Shown here one piece after another: positions 1-5,301 of a stretch of DNA of 5,416 nt. Made by a program: the position numbers and the translations under genes. This stretch comes from an uncultured Erysipelotrichaceae bacterium (GTDB lineage: Bacteria; Bacillota_I; Bacilli_A; Erysipelotrichales; Erysipelotrichaceae): the NCBI GenBank assembly GCA_902782955.1, contig CACZPD010000074.1, forward strand, positions 1 through 5,416, written 5' to 3'. Below the pieces are notes generated by a model. The model was not told the origin of the DNA, did no database searches, and saw only the letters and a program-made list of their open reading frames with translations. Within the stretch, counting starts at the first letter, position 1, and every line of letters begins with the position of its first letter.

Positions 1-669
1 GCATACGATCTCATCGCCATGGGCCGAACGCGGGGATGTGAATACTGCCGCGTTTTCAACGCCGAAGACCTCAAGATTTTCCTTCTTCGTCATTTCCTGC
101 TGTTCCGCCATCTTTTCGAGATCCATGCCGATCTGCAGCCCTGCGCCGTCGGTATGTTTCATGATCTTTTCCAGATAGCCGGCGATCAGTGTCCCCATAT
201 TGGCTTCGTTGATGGTGACGATATACCGGATATTCTTTCCTTTGAGATGTTCTGCCACATATTCCGCATAGCGCGCAAAGTGATCCGGCGTCGTGTCTGC
301 TTCCCAGCCGCCTTCTGTAATGAGCCATTTCGGGCACGTGAAGTGAAGCAATGTAATTACCGGTTCAATGTCATATTCCCGGCAGGCATCGACCATATCC
401 AGATAATGGTTCATTTCGTTTTCATCAAATCTGCCCTTTTCCGGTTCGATCCTTGCCCATTCAAATGAGAACCGGTAGGCATTCAGTCCTGCTTCATGCA
501 TCATGCGGATGTCATCACGGTAAGTATGATAATGATCTGCCGCATCGAGGGAAGGTTCCTTATATCCTCCGGTCTTCATGTATTCCTGCGCCCATGTGTC
601 GCTGTTGATATTGTTTCCTTCCACCTGGCCGCCGGCTGTGGCAGACCCGATCAGGAATTCCTGTGTCAT
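1..669 (-). CDS. GH1 family glycosidase, N-terminal half (runs off left edge)
   Basis: The first 223 codons of a glycoside hydrolase family 1 enzyme (beta-glucosidase or 6-phospho-beta-glucosidase type) that continues past position 1; family members are usually 440-480 residues. Start is the ATG at 669, with a full AGGAGG at 677-682, 7 nt upstream. Visible GH1 landmarks: FLIGSATAGGQVEG near residues 5-18 with Gln16 of the sugar-binding site, AYRFSFEWARIEP at 64-76, LLHF with His109, and the acid/base strand TINEAN with Glu155. The family usually has NEP here; this protein has NEA. A stretch of about 45 residues (roughly 165-210, rich in Lys, Glu and Met) follows the acid/base strand where many GH1 enzymes have a short loop, so this belongs to a different subfamily from its neighbour. 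The nucleophile (xTENG) and any phosphate-binding residues are outside the window, so phosphosugar specificity is unknown. It lies 25 nt after the upstream GH1 gene and is probably the fourth gene of the same operon. Confidence 0.9.
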   Translation of the reverse strand, partial: MTQEFLIGSATAGGQVEGNNINSDTWAQEYMKTGGYKEPSLDAADHYHTYRDDIRMMHEAGLNAYRFSFEWARIEPEKGRFDENEMNHYLDMVDACREYDIEPVITLLHFTCPKWLITEGGWEADTTPDHFARYAEYVAEHLKGKNIRYIVTINEANMGTLIAGYLEKIMKHTDGAGLQIGMDLEKMAEQQEMTKKENLEVFGVENAAVFTSPRSAHGDEIVC

Positions 670-694
670 TATGCTTCCTCCTGTTGTATCAATA

Positions 695-2077
695 TTATTC
701 TATGCCATTCTGCCGGATCACGTTCTGATACCAGAAAAAGCTCTTTTTTCTGATTCTTGCGCAGTCCTTCGGATCTGTTTCGGTACGGTCAATATAGACA
801 AGACCGTATCTTTTGGCAAAACCCTGATGGGAAGAGACAACGTCCACGAAACTCCATGGACAGTAGCCCATGATATCAATGCCTTCTTCCAGCATGATCT
901 GCACCTGTTTCAGATGCGCATGGATATATTCAATCCTGTATGTATCATCAATTTCACCGTTTTCATCCGGCGTCTCACTGACTGCCATTCCGTTTTCGGT
1001 GATGATCATCGGCAGCTGATATCTCTGGTATATCTTTTCCATACCGGTTCGCAGACCTTCCGGATCAATACCCATGTTCATCCACTCTGTCTTTTTCAGA
1101 TATGGGTTATCACAAATATCATAGAGATCGGAAACCCAGAAAGGAGGCTGATTGTAGTTGACAGGTCCTTCCTTTTTCTTTGCGCAGACGGAGAAATAAT
1201 AATTCACGCCGATGAAGTCCGGTGCAGAGCCTTTCAGGACAGCTTCATCTGCCGGATCGGTTTTGGGATACAGGTTATGCGTTTTGAGATAGGATGTGAC
1301 AAACGGGGAATACGCACCGCGTACACTCATGTCAAGCATATAAAACTCCATCATCTCTTCTGCCTGCCAGGCTGCAGCCACATCTTCCGGCCTGCTGGAG
1401 TGCGGATATACGACCTGGATGGCACATACCGGGCCGATCAGCGCTTCCGGGTCGATCTCCCGCAGCAGCGCAAATGCCCTGTGCTCTGCCAGCGAAACAT
1501 GATAGCTCATCTGCCAGATGTTTTTCAGATTTTTGACCGGATCCTTTTCATAATTGCCGTTGAGGTTCCCGGCAGCAGTCGCGATCAGCTGTTCATTGAC
1601 CGTGACCCATTTTCTGACTCTGCCTTTGAAATGCCTGAAACAGACTTCTGCGTAGGCTGCGTAGGCATCAGCCATTTTCCTGCTCTTCCATCCGCCGAAC
1701 GCTTCAACAAGTGCCTGCGGACATTCAAAATGATAAAGTGTGACAAACGGTTCGATGTGGTTTTCAAGCAATGCATCGATCAGCTGATCATAGAAAGCCA
1801 GGCCTTCCTTGTTCGGCACCAGGGTTTCATCAGGCATGATGCGGCTCCACGAGAAACTCATGCGATAGGTCTTAAGCCCCAGTTCTGCCATCAGACTGAC
1901 ATCTTCACGCCAGTGATGGTAATGATCTGCAGCTATTTTGGTATCGGCTGTGCCTTCAGGTACTTTCTGCACATCTGTAGTCGCAAGACCCCGGCCGCCT
2001 TCGTTATAGCCGCCTTCAACCTGAAATGCACTGGTGGAAGCTCCCCACATGAAATGATCCGGGAAACGGTATGTCAT
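695..2077 (-). CDS. 6-phospho-beta-glucosidase, GH1 family
   Basis: Cytoplasmic GH1 enzyme expected to hydrolyse 6-phosphorylated beta-disaccharides delivered by the PTS, giving glucose-6-phosphate (or the amino-sugar equivalent) and a free sugar. Counting from the ATG at 2077 the protein is 460 residues, full length for the family. Motifs: FMWGASTSAFQVEGG near 9-23 (Gln19), TLYHF with His116, acid/base Glu162 in TVNEQ, nucleophile Glu361 in ITENG. Near the C-terminus VSSHQGFAKRYG carries a Ser-Ser pair (415-416), Lys422 and Tyr424, matching the Ser/Lys/Tyr phosphate-binding set of 6-phospho-glycosidases rather than the Glu-Trp of ordinary beta-glucosidases. The residue after the first Ser is not Trp, which argues weakly against a 6-phospho-beta-galactosidase. 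An in-frame ATG at 2086 would add three residues, but AAGGA at 2087-2091 abuts that ATG and sits 9 nt before the one at 2077, which also makes a 4-nt ATGA overlap with the deacetylase gene. Translational coupling is likely. BglA-like by general resemblance. Confidence 0.93.
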   Translation of the reverse strand: MTYRFPDHFMWGASTSAFQVEGGYNEGGRGLATTDVQKVPEGTADTKIAADHYHHWREDVSLMAELGLKTYRMSFSWSRIMPDETLVPNKEGLAFYDQLIDALLENHIEPFVTLYHFECPQALVEAFGGWKSRKMADAYAAYAEVCFRHFKGRVRKWVTVNEQLIATAAGNLNGNYEKDPVKNLKNIWQMSYHVSLAEHRAFALLREIDPEALIGPVCAIQVVYPHSSRPEDVAAAWQAEEMMEFYMLDMSVRGAYSPFVTSYLKTHNLYPKTDPADEAVLKGSAPDFIGVNYYFSVCAKKKEGPVNYNQPPFWVSDLYDICDNPYLKKTEWMNMGIDPEGLRTGMEKIYQRYQLPMIITENGMAVSETPDENGEIDDTYRIEYIHAHLKQVQIMLEEGIDIMGYCPWSFVDVVSSHQGFAKRYGLVYIDRTETDPKDCARIRKKSFFWYQNVIRQNGIE

Positions 2078-2868
2078 GCGATCCATTCCTTCGGCAGATC
2101 CTTAAATGTTGCCAGTTCGATATTGTTTTCCCTGATCCAGTTCTTTACCTCATCGCTGGTCATGGCTTCCAGATCCTTGACCCTGCATGTGGAAAAACTT
2201 GTCAGTTTAAAGAGGTCGGCATCCGCGTAACCGCAGTGGGAAACGATATAACCGTATTCCTGATTGAGGATACCGCCCTTGTCACCTGTAATATAGGAAA
2301 CCGGATCTTCACCGAGCTGTGCTTCCGGTCCGCCCCAGACGTACCAGCCCATGCCGGCTTCTTTCACTTCCGGTCTGTCCATGAATGCAACGGAACAGAG
2401 GACCCCGTATTCCTTCGCAAGAGTGCGGGTGACCTCATCGGTTGTCTTCGTTCCATAAGCGTGATTATGGATGTAATCCGGTTTATGCCCGACAAGTTCG
2501 ATATATCTTTCGATCTGTGCTTTGAATTCGGCATAGAGTTCGTCTCTGTGCGCAGCCAGATGATCATGGCCGTTTTCTTCTGTATCCAGCGCCCGGTTTT
2601 CCTTTGAGCCCAGGAACATTCCATCCTCATGCGTCAATGTGGGGAGTTTTTCATGACCGAGGATGGAAGGCCCGGTTGAAGCATTCAGATCTATACCGAA
2701 AGCGATCTGGTCAAGATACGGACGGATCCATTCTACGCATTCTTCGATCCACGGCATATTCGCAAACATGCCGGTATTTCTGACAACACCGTTTCTGATG
2801 CCGTGAATGCATCCAAGGGATACGGCTCTTGTAATACCGTAATCATCACTTTGAATCAATAATTTCAT
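2074..2868 (-). CDS. YdjC/ChbG-family carbohydrate deacetylase
   Basis: Member of the YdjC/ChbG (ChbG/HpnK) family of metal-dependent carbohydrate deacetylases. In the enterobacterial chb operon ChbG removes one acetyl group from chitobiose-6-phosphate or chitotriose-6-phosphate. Starting at the ATG at 2868 the protein is 264 residues, near family length, and opens MKLLIQSDDYG with the Asp-Asp metal/catalytic motif at 8-9. Other landmarks: PDYIHNHAYG (Asp131, His134, His136), matching the family Asp-x-x-H-x-H segment, and SHCGY with His211, matching the family HPGY. The second metal-ligand position, usually His in a G-x-H-L strand, is Asp60 here (FGIDLN). This may be a ligand swap or a feature of a subfamily, so activity is inferred, not proved. 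GGAG at 2878-2881 is 9 nt from this start; an in-frame ATG at 2877 touches it and is unlikely. The stop overlaps the GH1 start by 4 nt. Its place between a PTS permease and a phospho-glycosidase points to an acetylated phosphodisaccharide substrate. Confidence 0.9.
   Translation of the reverse strand: MKLLIQSDDYGITRAVSLGCIHGIRNGVVRNTGMFANMPWIEECVEWIRPYLDQIAFGIDLNASTGPSILGHEKLPTLTHEDGMFLGSKENRALDTEENGHDHLAAHRDELYAEFKAQIERYIELVGHKPDYIHNHAYGTKTTDEVTRTLAKEYGVLCSVAFMDRPEVKEAGMGWYVWGGPEAQLGEDPVSYITGDKGGILNQEYGYIVSHCGYADADLFKLTSFSTCRVKDLEAMTSDEVKNWIRENNIELATFKDLPKEWIA
2087..2091 (-). promoter_or_regulatory. Ribosome binding site that sets the GH1 start at 2077
   Basis: On the minus strand AAGGA directly touches an in-frame ATG at 2086 (zero spacing, not usable) and lies 9 nt before the ATG at 2077. 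This favours the shorter protein starting Met-Thr-Tyr-Arg-Phe, which also fits the usual GH1 N-terminus. The site lies inside the last codons of the deacetylase gene. Confidence 0.6.
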
Positions 2869-2877
2869 ATCATTCAT

Positions 2878-2882
2878 CTCCT
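2878..2882 (-). promoter_or_regulatory. Ribosome binding site that sets the deacetylase start at 2868
   Basis: Minus-strand AGGAG immediately precedes an in-frame ATG at 2877 and lies 9 nt before the ATG at 2868 (counting from GGAG). Spacing supports the second ATG, and the resulting N-terminus MKLL-x3-DDYG matches the usual start of the family. Confidence 0.6.
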
Positions 2883-2891
2883 GTTTTCAAT

Positions 2892-2920
2892 AATGGAGGA
2901 AGGGAAATCCTTCCTCCATT
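2892..2920 (-). other. Perfect 12-bp stem-loop between EIIC and deacetylase genes
   Basis: Arms 2892-2903 and 2909-2920 (AATGGAGGAAGG and its exact reverse complement) are separated by a 5-nt loop. It fills most of the 59-nt gap between the EIIC stop and the deacetylase start. In the operon's direction no T-run follows (ATTGAAAACAGG), so it is unlikely to be a strong intrinsic terminator. A 3' stabiliser or processing site that sets the ratio of EIIC to downstream enzymes is more likely. The arm also buries a GGAGG sequence. On the plus strand it is followed by a T-rich stretch, but no rightward gene ends there. Confidence 0.7.
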
Positions 2921-2927
2921 CATTTAT

Positions 2928-4196
2928 TTATTCTTCTGTTGTCTGCTGTTCCTGTGCGAGCATCTGATTATCGTATGCTTTGACGAAAGGAATATACATC
3001 AGAACGATCAGGGCGAAGAAGACGCATCCCCAGATCAGTCCTGCAACACCGTAATTCATCATGTTTCCGACGAAGAACGGGAGATTTGCGGCATTCTGTC
3101 CGCCTGTACAGTTACTGTAGCCAAGCAGTCCGATCATCTTGAGGATATGTGTTCCGAAAACAGAGATCGTCGGGGCTCCGATTACCCACGGAATGAAGAA
3201 CATCGGGTTCATGATCATAGGCATACCGAAGTAGACCGGTTCATCGACACCGAAGAATGCCGGGATGAAGCCGAAGCGGGCAATGGATTTGCAGGAAGCG
3301 GATTTGCAAACGATCAATGCAGCGATGATCAGCGGAATGGAACCTGTTCCGAATGTCAGGGCGTCACCCGCAAGCATATTCGGGATCGCAGCACCGCTCT
3401 GATAAGCAGTCATATTTTCCATCTGCAGCTGCATAAAGAGCATCATGATGATCGGTCCGACAGTCATACCGCCGTGGATACCGCAGAACCAGAGACCGTA
3501 CAGAACGACCTGCAGGATCCAGAGACCGAAGATATTGGAACCGACTGCGCTTAGCGGTTTGGATACAATACTGTAGATCATCTGATGGAGGCATCCGAAT
3601 GATGTATGTGCGAAGGCAACGTTGATGATTCCAAACAGGATCATCGCAAACACTGCCGGCAGCAGGCTGGTGAACTGCGCGGAGATCATCGGCGGAACCT
3701 GCTCAGGAAGACGGATTGCAATGTTGTATTTTTTGCAGAGCTTGAAGATATTGCCTACGATGAAGGCAATAACGATTGCGCTGAACATGCCGCTGGCGCC
3801 AAGCCAGGAACCCGGAAGGCTGACCGGTGCAAAGGGTTCTTCCGGAATGACATACGGTGTTACGATCAGAAAGCTGATCATGGATGTCAGACCTACCGCG
3901 ATGTCGGATTTTGCATATTTATATGTCTGTGCATGCCGATAAGCGACAAGGAAAGAAAGATAGAGCGCGATCATGCCGATCGTCCACTGATAAATTGTGC
4001 TCAAAATACTTTTGATACCGGCTGATGTGATGAATGCCTGATACGCTTCAACACTGATGCCGTTAAACAATGCCGCAAAACCTCCGATCATGGATACCGG
4101 CAGCATCAGCATAAACGCTGACTGGATAATGTTCAGAACTTTGTTCTGTGCAAGTTTGGAGGATACTGTAACTAATTTATCCAAAAACTTATTCAT
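2928..4196 (-). CDS. PTS EIIC permease, cellobiose/diacetylchitobiose (Lac) type
   Basis: Membrane EIIC component of a Lac-family PTS; it binds and moves the sugar while EIIB, charged through EIIA, phosphorylates it. The 422 residues are hydrophobic, with about ten predicted membrane segments (roughly 22-47, 68-86, 98-116, 134-152, 176-198, 219-240, 243-257, 284-298, 331-348, 380-403) and a hydrophilic C-tail rich in Gln, Thr and Glu. Family signatures: PPMISAQFTSLLPA at 168-181, GIHGG with His241, and FFGVDEPVYFGMPMIMNP at 314-331 with Glu319. The His and Glu correspond to the substrate-binding pair known in ChbC. No EIIA or EIIB gene is in the window, so those must lie downstream of the left edge or elsewhere. 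The start at 4196 has only a weak CAGG site 9 nt away; AAAGGA is 16 nt away, too far to be ideal. First gene of the leftward operon. Cellobiose and diacetylchitobiose permeases cannot be told apart by eye. Confidence 0.93.
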   Translation of the reverse strand: MNKFLDKLVTVSSKLAQNKVLNIIQSAFMLMLPVSMIGGFAALFNGISVEAYQAFITSAGIKSILSTIYQWTIGMIALYLSFLVAYRHAQTYKYAKSDIAVGLTSMISFLIVTPYVIPEEPFAPVSLPGSWLGASGMFSAIVIAFIVGNIFKLCKKYNIAIRLPEQVPPMISAQFTSLLPAVFAMILFGIINVAFAHTSFGCLHQMIYSIVSKPLSAVGSNIFGLWILQVVLYGLWFCGIHGGMTVGPIIMMLFMQLQMENMTAYQSGAAIPNMLAGDALTFGTGSIPLIIAALIVCKSASCKSIARFGFIPAFFGVDEPVYFGMPMIMNPMFFIPWVIGAPTISVFGTHILKMIGLLGYSNCTGGQNAANLPFFVGNMMNYGVAGLIWGCVFFALIVLMYIPFVKAYDNQMLAQEQQTTEE

Positions 4197-4226
4197 ACTT
4201 TAAAACCTGTTTCCTTTCTTCTTTTC

Positions 4227-4243
4227 GCTGCTGATCAGGCAGC
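4227..4243 (-). other. Small hairpin in the operon 5' leader
   Basis: GCTGC (4227-4231) can pair with GCAGC (4239-4243) across a 7-nt loop, within the roughly 70-nt predicted leader before the EIIC gene. A CTGATCAG palindrome (4231-4238) lies inside it. Five base pairs is short and the role is unknown. Confidence 0.3.
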
Positions 4244-4247
4244 TGTT

Positions 4248-4263
4248 GAGAAAGCGCTTTTAT
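4248..4263. promoter_or_regulatory. cre-like catabolite control site (CcpA operator candidate)
   Basis: GAGAAAGCGCTTTTAT contains the 10-bp palindrome AAAGCGCTTT. Compared with the strong cre form TGAAAGCGCTTTCA it matches 12 of 14 positions. It begins about 5 nt downstream of the predicted transcription start of the leftward operon, a position where bound CcpA would block the polymerase. This fits carbon catabolite repression of a sugar PTS operon. CcpA itself is not in the window. Confidence 0.65.
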
Positions 4264-4274
4264 CTCACACACAT

Positions 4275-4303
4275 AATATAGCTCCCGTTAAAATATGTGT
4301 CAA
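4275..4303 (-). promoter_or_regulatory. Promoter of the PTS operon
   Basis: On the minus strand a perfect -35 TTGACA (4303-4298) is followed by a 17-nt spacer and a -10 TATATT (4280-4275, five of six). Transcription should start near 4268, about 70 nt before the EIIC start codon. No second equally good promoter is seen within the operon. Confidence 0.8.
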
Positions 4304-4306
4304 TAC

Positions 4307-4326
4307 TAAATTTACGTTTTTAAAAC
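4307..4326. promoter_or_regulatory. AT-rich palindromes, possible RpiR operator
   Basis: Two neighbouring palindromes lie just upstream of the operon's -35 box: TAAATTTA (4307-4314) and GTTTTTAAAAC (4316-4326). The hexamer TACGTT occurs at 4313-4318 and again at 4353-4358, 40 bp apart and next to the regulator's own -10. Divergent RpiR-type regulators usually bind such spaces, but the match to a specific operator is guesswork and AT-rich DNA yields short palindromes by chance. Confidence 0.3.
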
Positions 4327-4335
4327 TTATTTCAT

Positions 4336-4363
4336 CTTAAATCGATAAACCATACGTTATAAT
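4336..4363 (+). promoter_or_regulatory. Promoter of the regulator gene
   Basis: A perfect -10 TATAAT lies at 4358-4363, 24 nt before the start codon. The -35 is poor: CTTAAA at 4336-4341 with 16-nt spacing matches TTGACA at three of six. Transcription would start near 4370, giving a leader of under 20 nt that contains AAAGGA. A weak promoter next to the strong divergent one is usual for a local regulator. Confidence 0.55.
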
Positions 4364-4387
4364 AAAGTCGTAAAAGGAAGAAATACT

Positions 4388-5137
4388 ATGAATACACTAG
4401 AATTAATGGATTCAAAACTTAGTTCATTTTCCAAAACGGACCGCAGTATATATGAAATGATCAAAAAATTTCCGGCAGATTGGGCGGAAGGTTCCATTAC
4501 GGAATTATCCGATAAAACAAAGATCACAAAACCGGCAATGACCCGTTTTGCGAAAAAACTCGGATTCAGCGGATTCGCTGAGTTTCAGTACCAGCTGGCA
4601 ATGGATCTCAGAGACTCCAAAGCATCGAAAGTGAATTTTTCACGCGCAGAGCAATACGGCAAACTGCTGAAGCAGGCAGAAGAATCCACAGACCTTGATC
4701 AGATCAGAAACCTGATCAGGAGAATGAAAAAAAGCCGCAAGGTTATCCTGATCGGCACCAACCTTTCCCGGCTTCCTGCCGAGTCACTTCTGATCGGTCT
4801 TTCCCTGCACAACGATATCTGCAGTATGATCCTGCCGGCTGATATCATGCCCTATCACTATAACAAAGATGACTTGATCATCATATACTCCGCAATCACC
4901 GGCAATTCACATCAGGAACTTCTGAAGACACTCCGCCGCAGCGGTGTCACAAAGCCGTATATGGTTCTTGTTACGGTCAATTCCAAGCATCCTCTTCGTC
5001 ACAATTTCGACGAGATGATCGTACTGCCTACCCTGAATCTGAAAGAATCCGGCAGCCTTGTTTTCTCGGATACATTCTCATTCTTTATGTTCAATGATCT
5101 CTTCATCAATGAGCTTAATCAGATGGGAGAATCATAA
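4388..5137 (+). CDS. RpiR/MurR-family transcriptional regulator
   Basis: DNA-binding regulator with an N-terminal HTH domain of the RpiR type and a C-terminal SIS (sugar isomerase) domain that typically binds a phosphosugar. The 249 residues are slightly short for the family (about 250-290). The HTH region (about 1-77) contains SITELSDKTKITKPAMTRFAKKLGFSGF, matching the family pattern of recognition helix plus RF-x-x-KLGFSGF. The SIS domain covers about 103-240: RKVILIGTNLS near 117-127 is the first strand and loop, and IIIYSAITGNS near 164-174 is the usual phosphosugar-binding loop, here without the classical S-x-SGET wording. The start has AGGA at 4375-4378, 9 nt upstream. It is transcribed away from the PTS operon, which makes that operon the likely target; the effector may be the imported 6-phosphodisaccharide or its product. 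Activator and repressor roles both occur in this family, so the sign of control is open. Confidence 0.92.
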   Translation: MNTLELMDSKLSSFSKTDRSIYEMIKKFPADWAEGSITELSDKTKITKPAMTRFAKKLGFSGFAEFQYQLAMDLRDSKASKVNFSRAEQYGKLLKQAEESTDLDQIRNLIRRMKKSRKVILIGTNLSRLPAESLLIGLSLHNDICSMILPADIMPYHYNKDDLIIIYSAITGNSHQELLKTLRRSGVTKPYMVLVTVNSKHPLRHNFDEMIVLPTLNLKESGSLVFSDTFSFFMFNDLFINELNQMGES

Positions 5138-5162
5138 ATGTATCTCAAAGGCAGGCTAAAAT

Positions 5163-5190
5163 GATATGTCCGGATTTCCGGGTACATATC
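5163..5190 (+). terminator. Stem-loop 1 after the regulator gene
   Basis: GATATGT (5163-5169) pairs with ACATATC (5184-5190) and CCGG (5170-5173) with CCGG (5178-5181), leaving an ATTT loop and a two-base bulge (5182-5183). It starts 26 nt after the regulator stop. No T-run follows, so alone it would be a weak terminator; it may act as a 3' end stabiliser. Confidence 0.4.
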
Positions 5191-5196
5191 ACCTTG

Positions 5197-5214
5197 GCCG
5201 GTCCGCAGACCGGC
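5197..5214 (+). terminator. Stem-loop 2 after the regulator gene, probable weak terminator
   Basis: GCCGGTC (5197-5203) and GACCGGC (5208-5214) form a perfect GC-rich 7-bp stem with a CGCA loop. The bases after it (AGAATTTCTGCTG) have only a short T-run. It overlaps a second small inverted repeat, GCAGAA-T-TTCTGC (5213-5225). It probably ends the regulator transcript before the next promoter, but the poor T-tract keeps this uncertain. Confidence 0.45.
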
Positions 5215-5249
5215 AGAATTTCTGCTGTACACCAGAACTCTTGAAAACA

Positions 5250-5261
5250 TTTTCATGAAAA
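5250..5261. promoter_or_regulatory. Perfect 12-bp palindrome upstream of the T-box promoter
   Basis: TTTTCATGAAAA is an exact palindrome ending 5 bp before the -35 box at 5267. It overlaps an imperfect repeat GAAAA-CA-TTTTC (5243-5254). It could be a protein-binding site or simply an AT-rich promoter upstream element. Confidence 0.35.
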
Positions 5262-5266
5262 ATATA

Positions 5267-5295
5267 TTGACATAATTTCATAATATTCTTATATT
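5267..5295 (+). promoter_or_regulatory. Strong promoter for the T-box transcript
   Basis: A perfect -35 TTGACA (5267-5272), a 17-nt spacer and -10 TATATT (5290-5295) predict a transcription start near 5302. This is the same box pair and spacing as the PTS operon promoter. The T-box leader begins immediately downstream, so the unit is independent of the regulator gene. Confidence 0.8.
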
Positions 5296-5301
5296 ATTTT
5301 C

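Noticed and set aside
578..2230. Long plus-strand open frame of 550 codons opposite the GH1 gene
   Set aside because: It lies antisense to the clear GH1 and deacetylase genes, its translation is rich in Cys, His, Phe and Ile with no domain pattern, and there is no convincing ribosome binding site; it is a shadow frame.
2071..2607. Plus-strand open frame opposite the deacetylase gene
   Set aside because: Antisense shadow of a well-supported gene; no family motif and no promoter.
2892..2920. Rightward intrinsic terminator (hairpin followed by T-rich CATTTATTTATT)
   Set aside because: No rightward gene ends here; in the direction of the real operon no T-run follows, so it was reported as an intercistronic hairpin instead.
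3147..4025. Plus-strand open frames opposite the EIIC gene
   Set aside because: They are Asp/Glu/Arg/His-rich reverse complements of a membrane protein gene, a common artefact; no start signals.
5161..5244. 27-codon reading frame starting MICPDFRV after the regulator gene, with AGG 5 nt upstream
   Set aside because: It spans both hairpins downstream of the regulator and resembles nothing I recognise; chance frames of this size are common, so a leader peptide is not supported.
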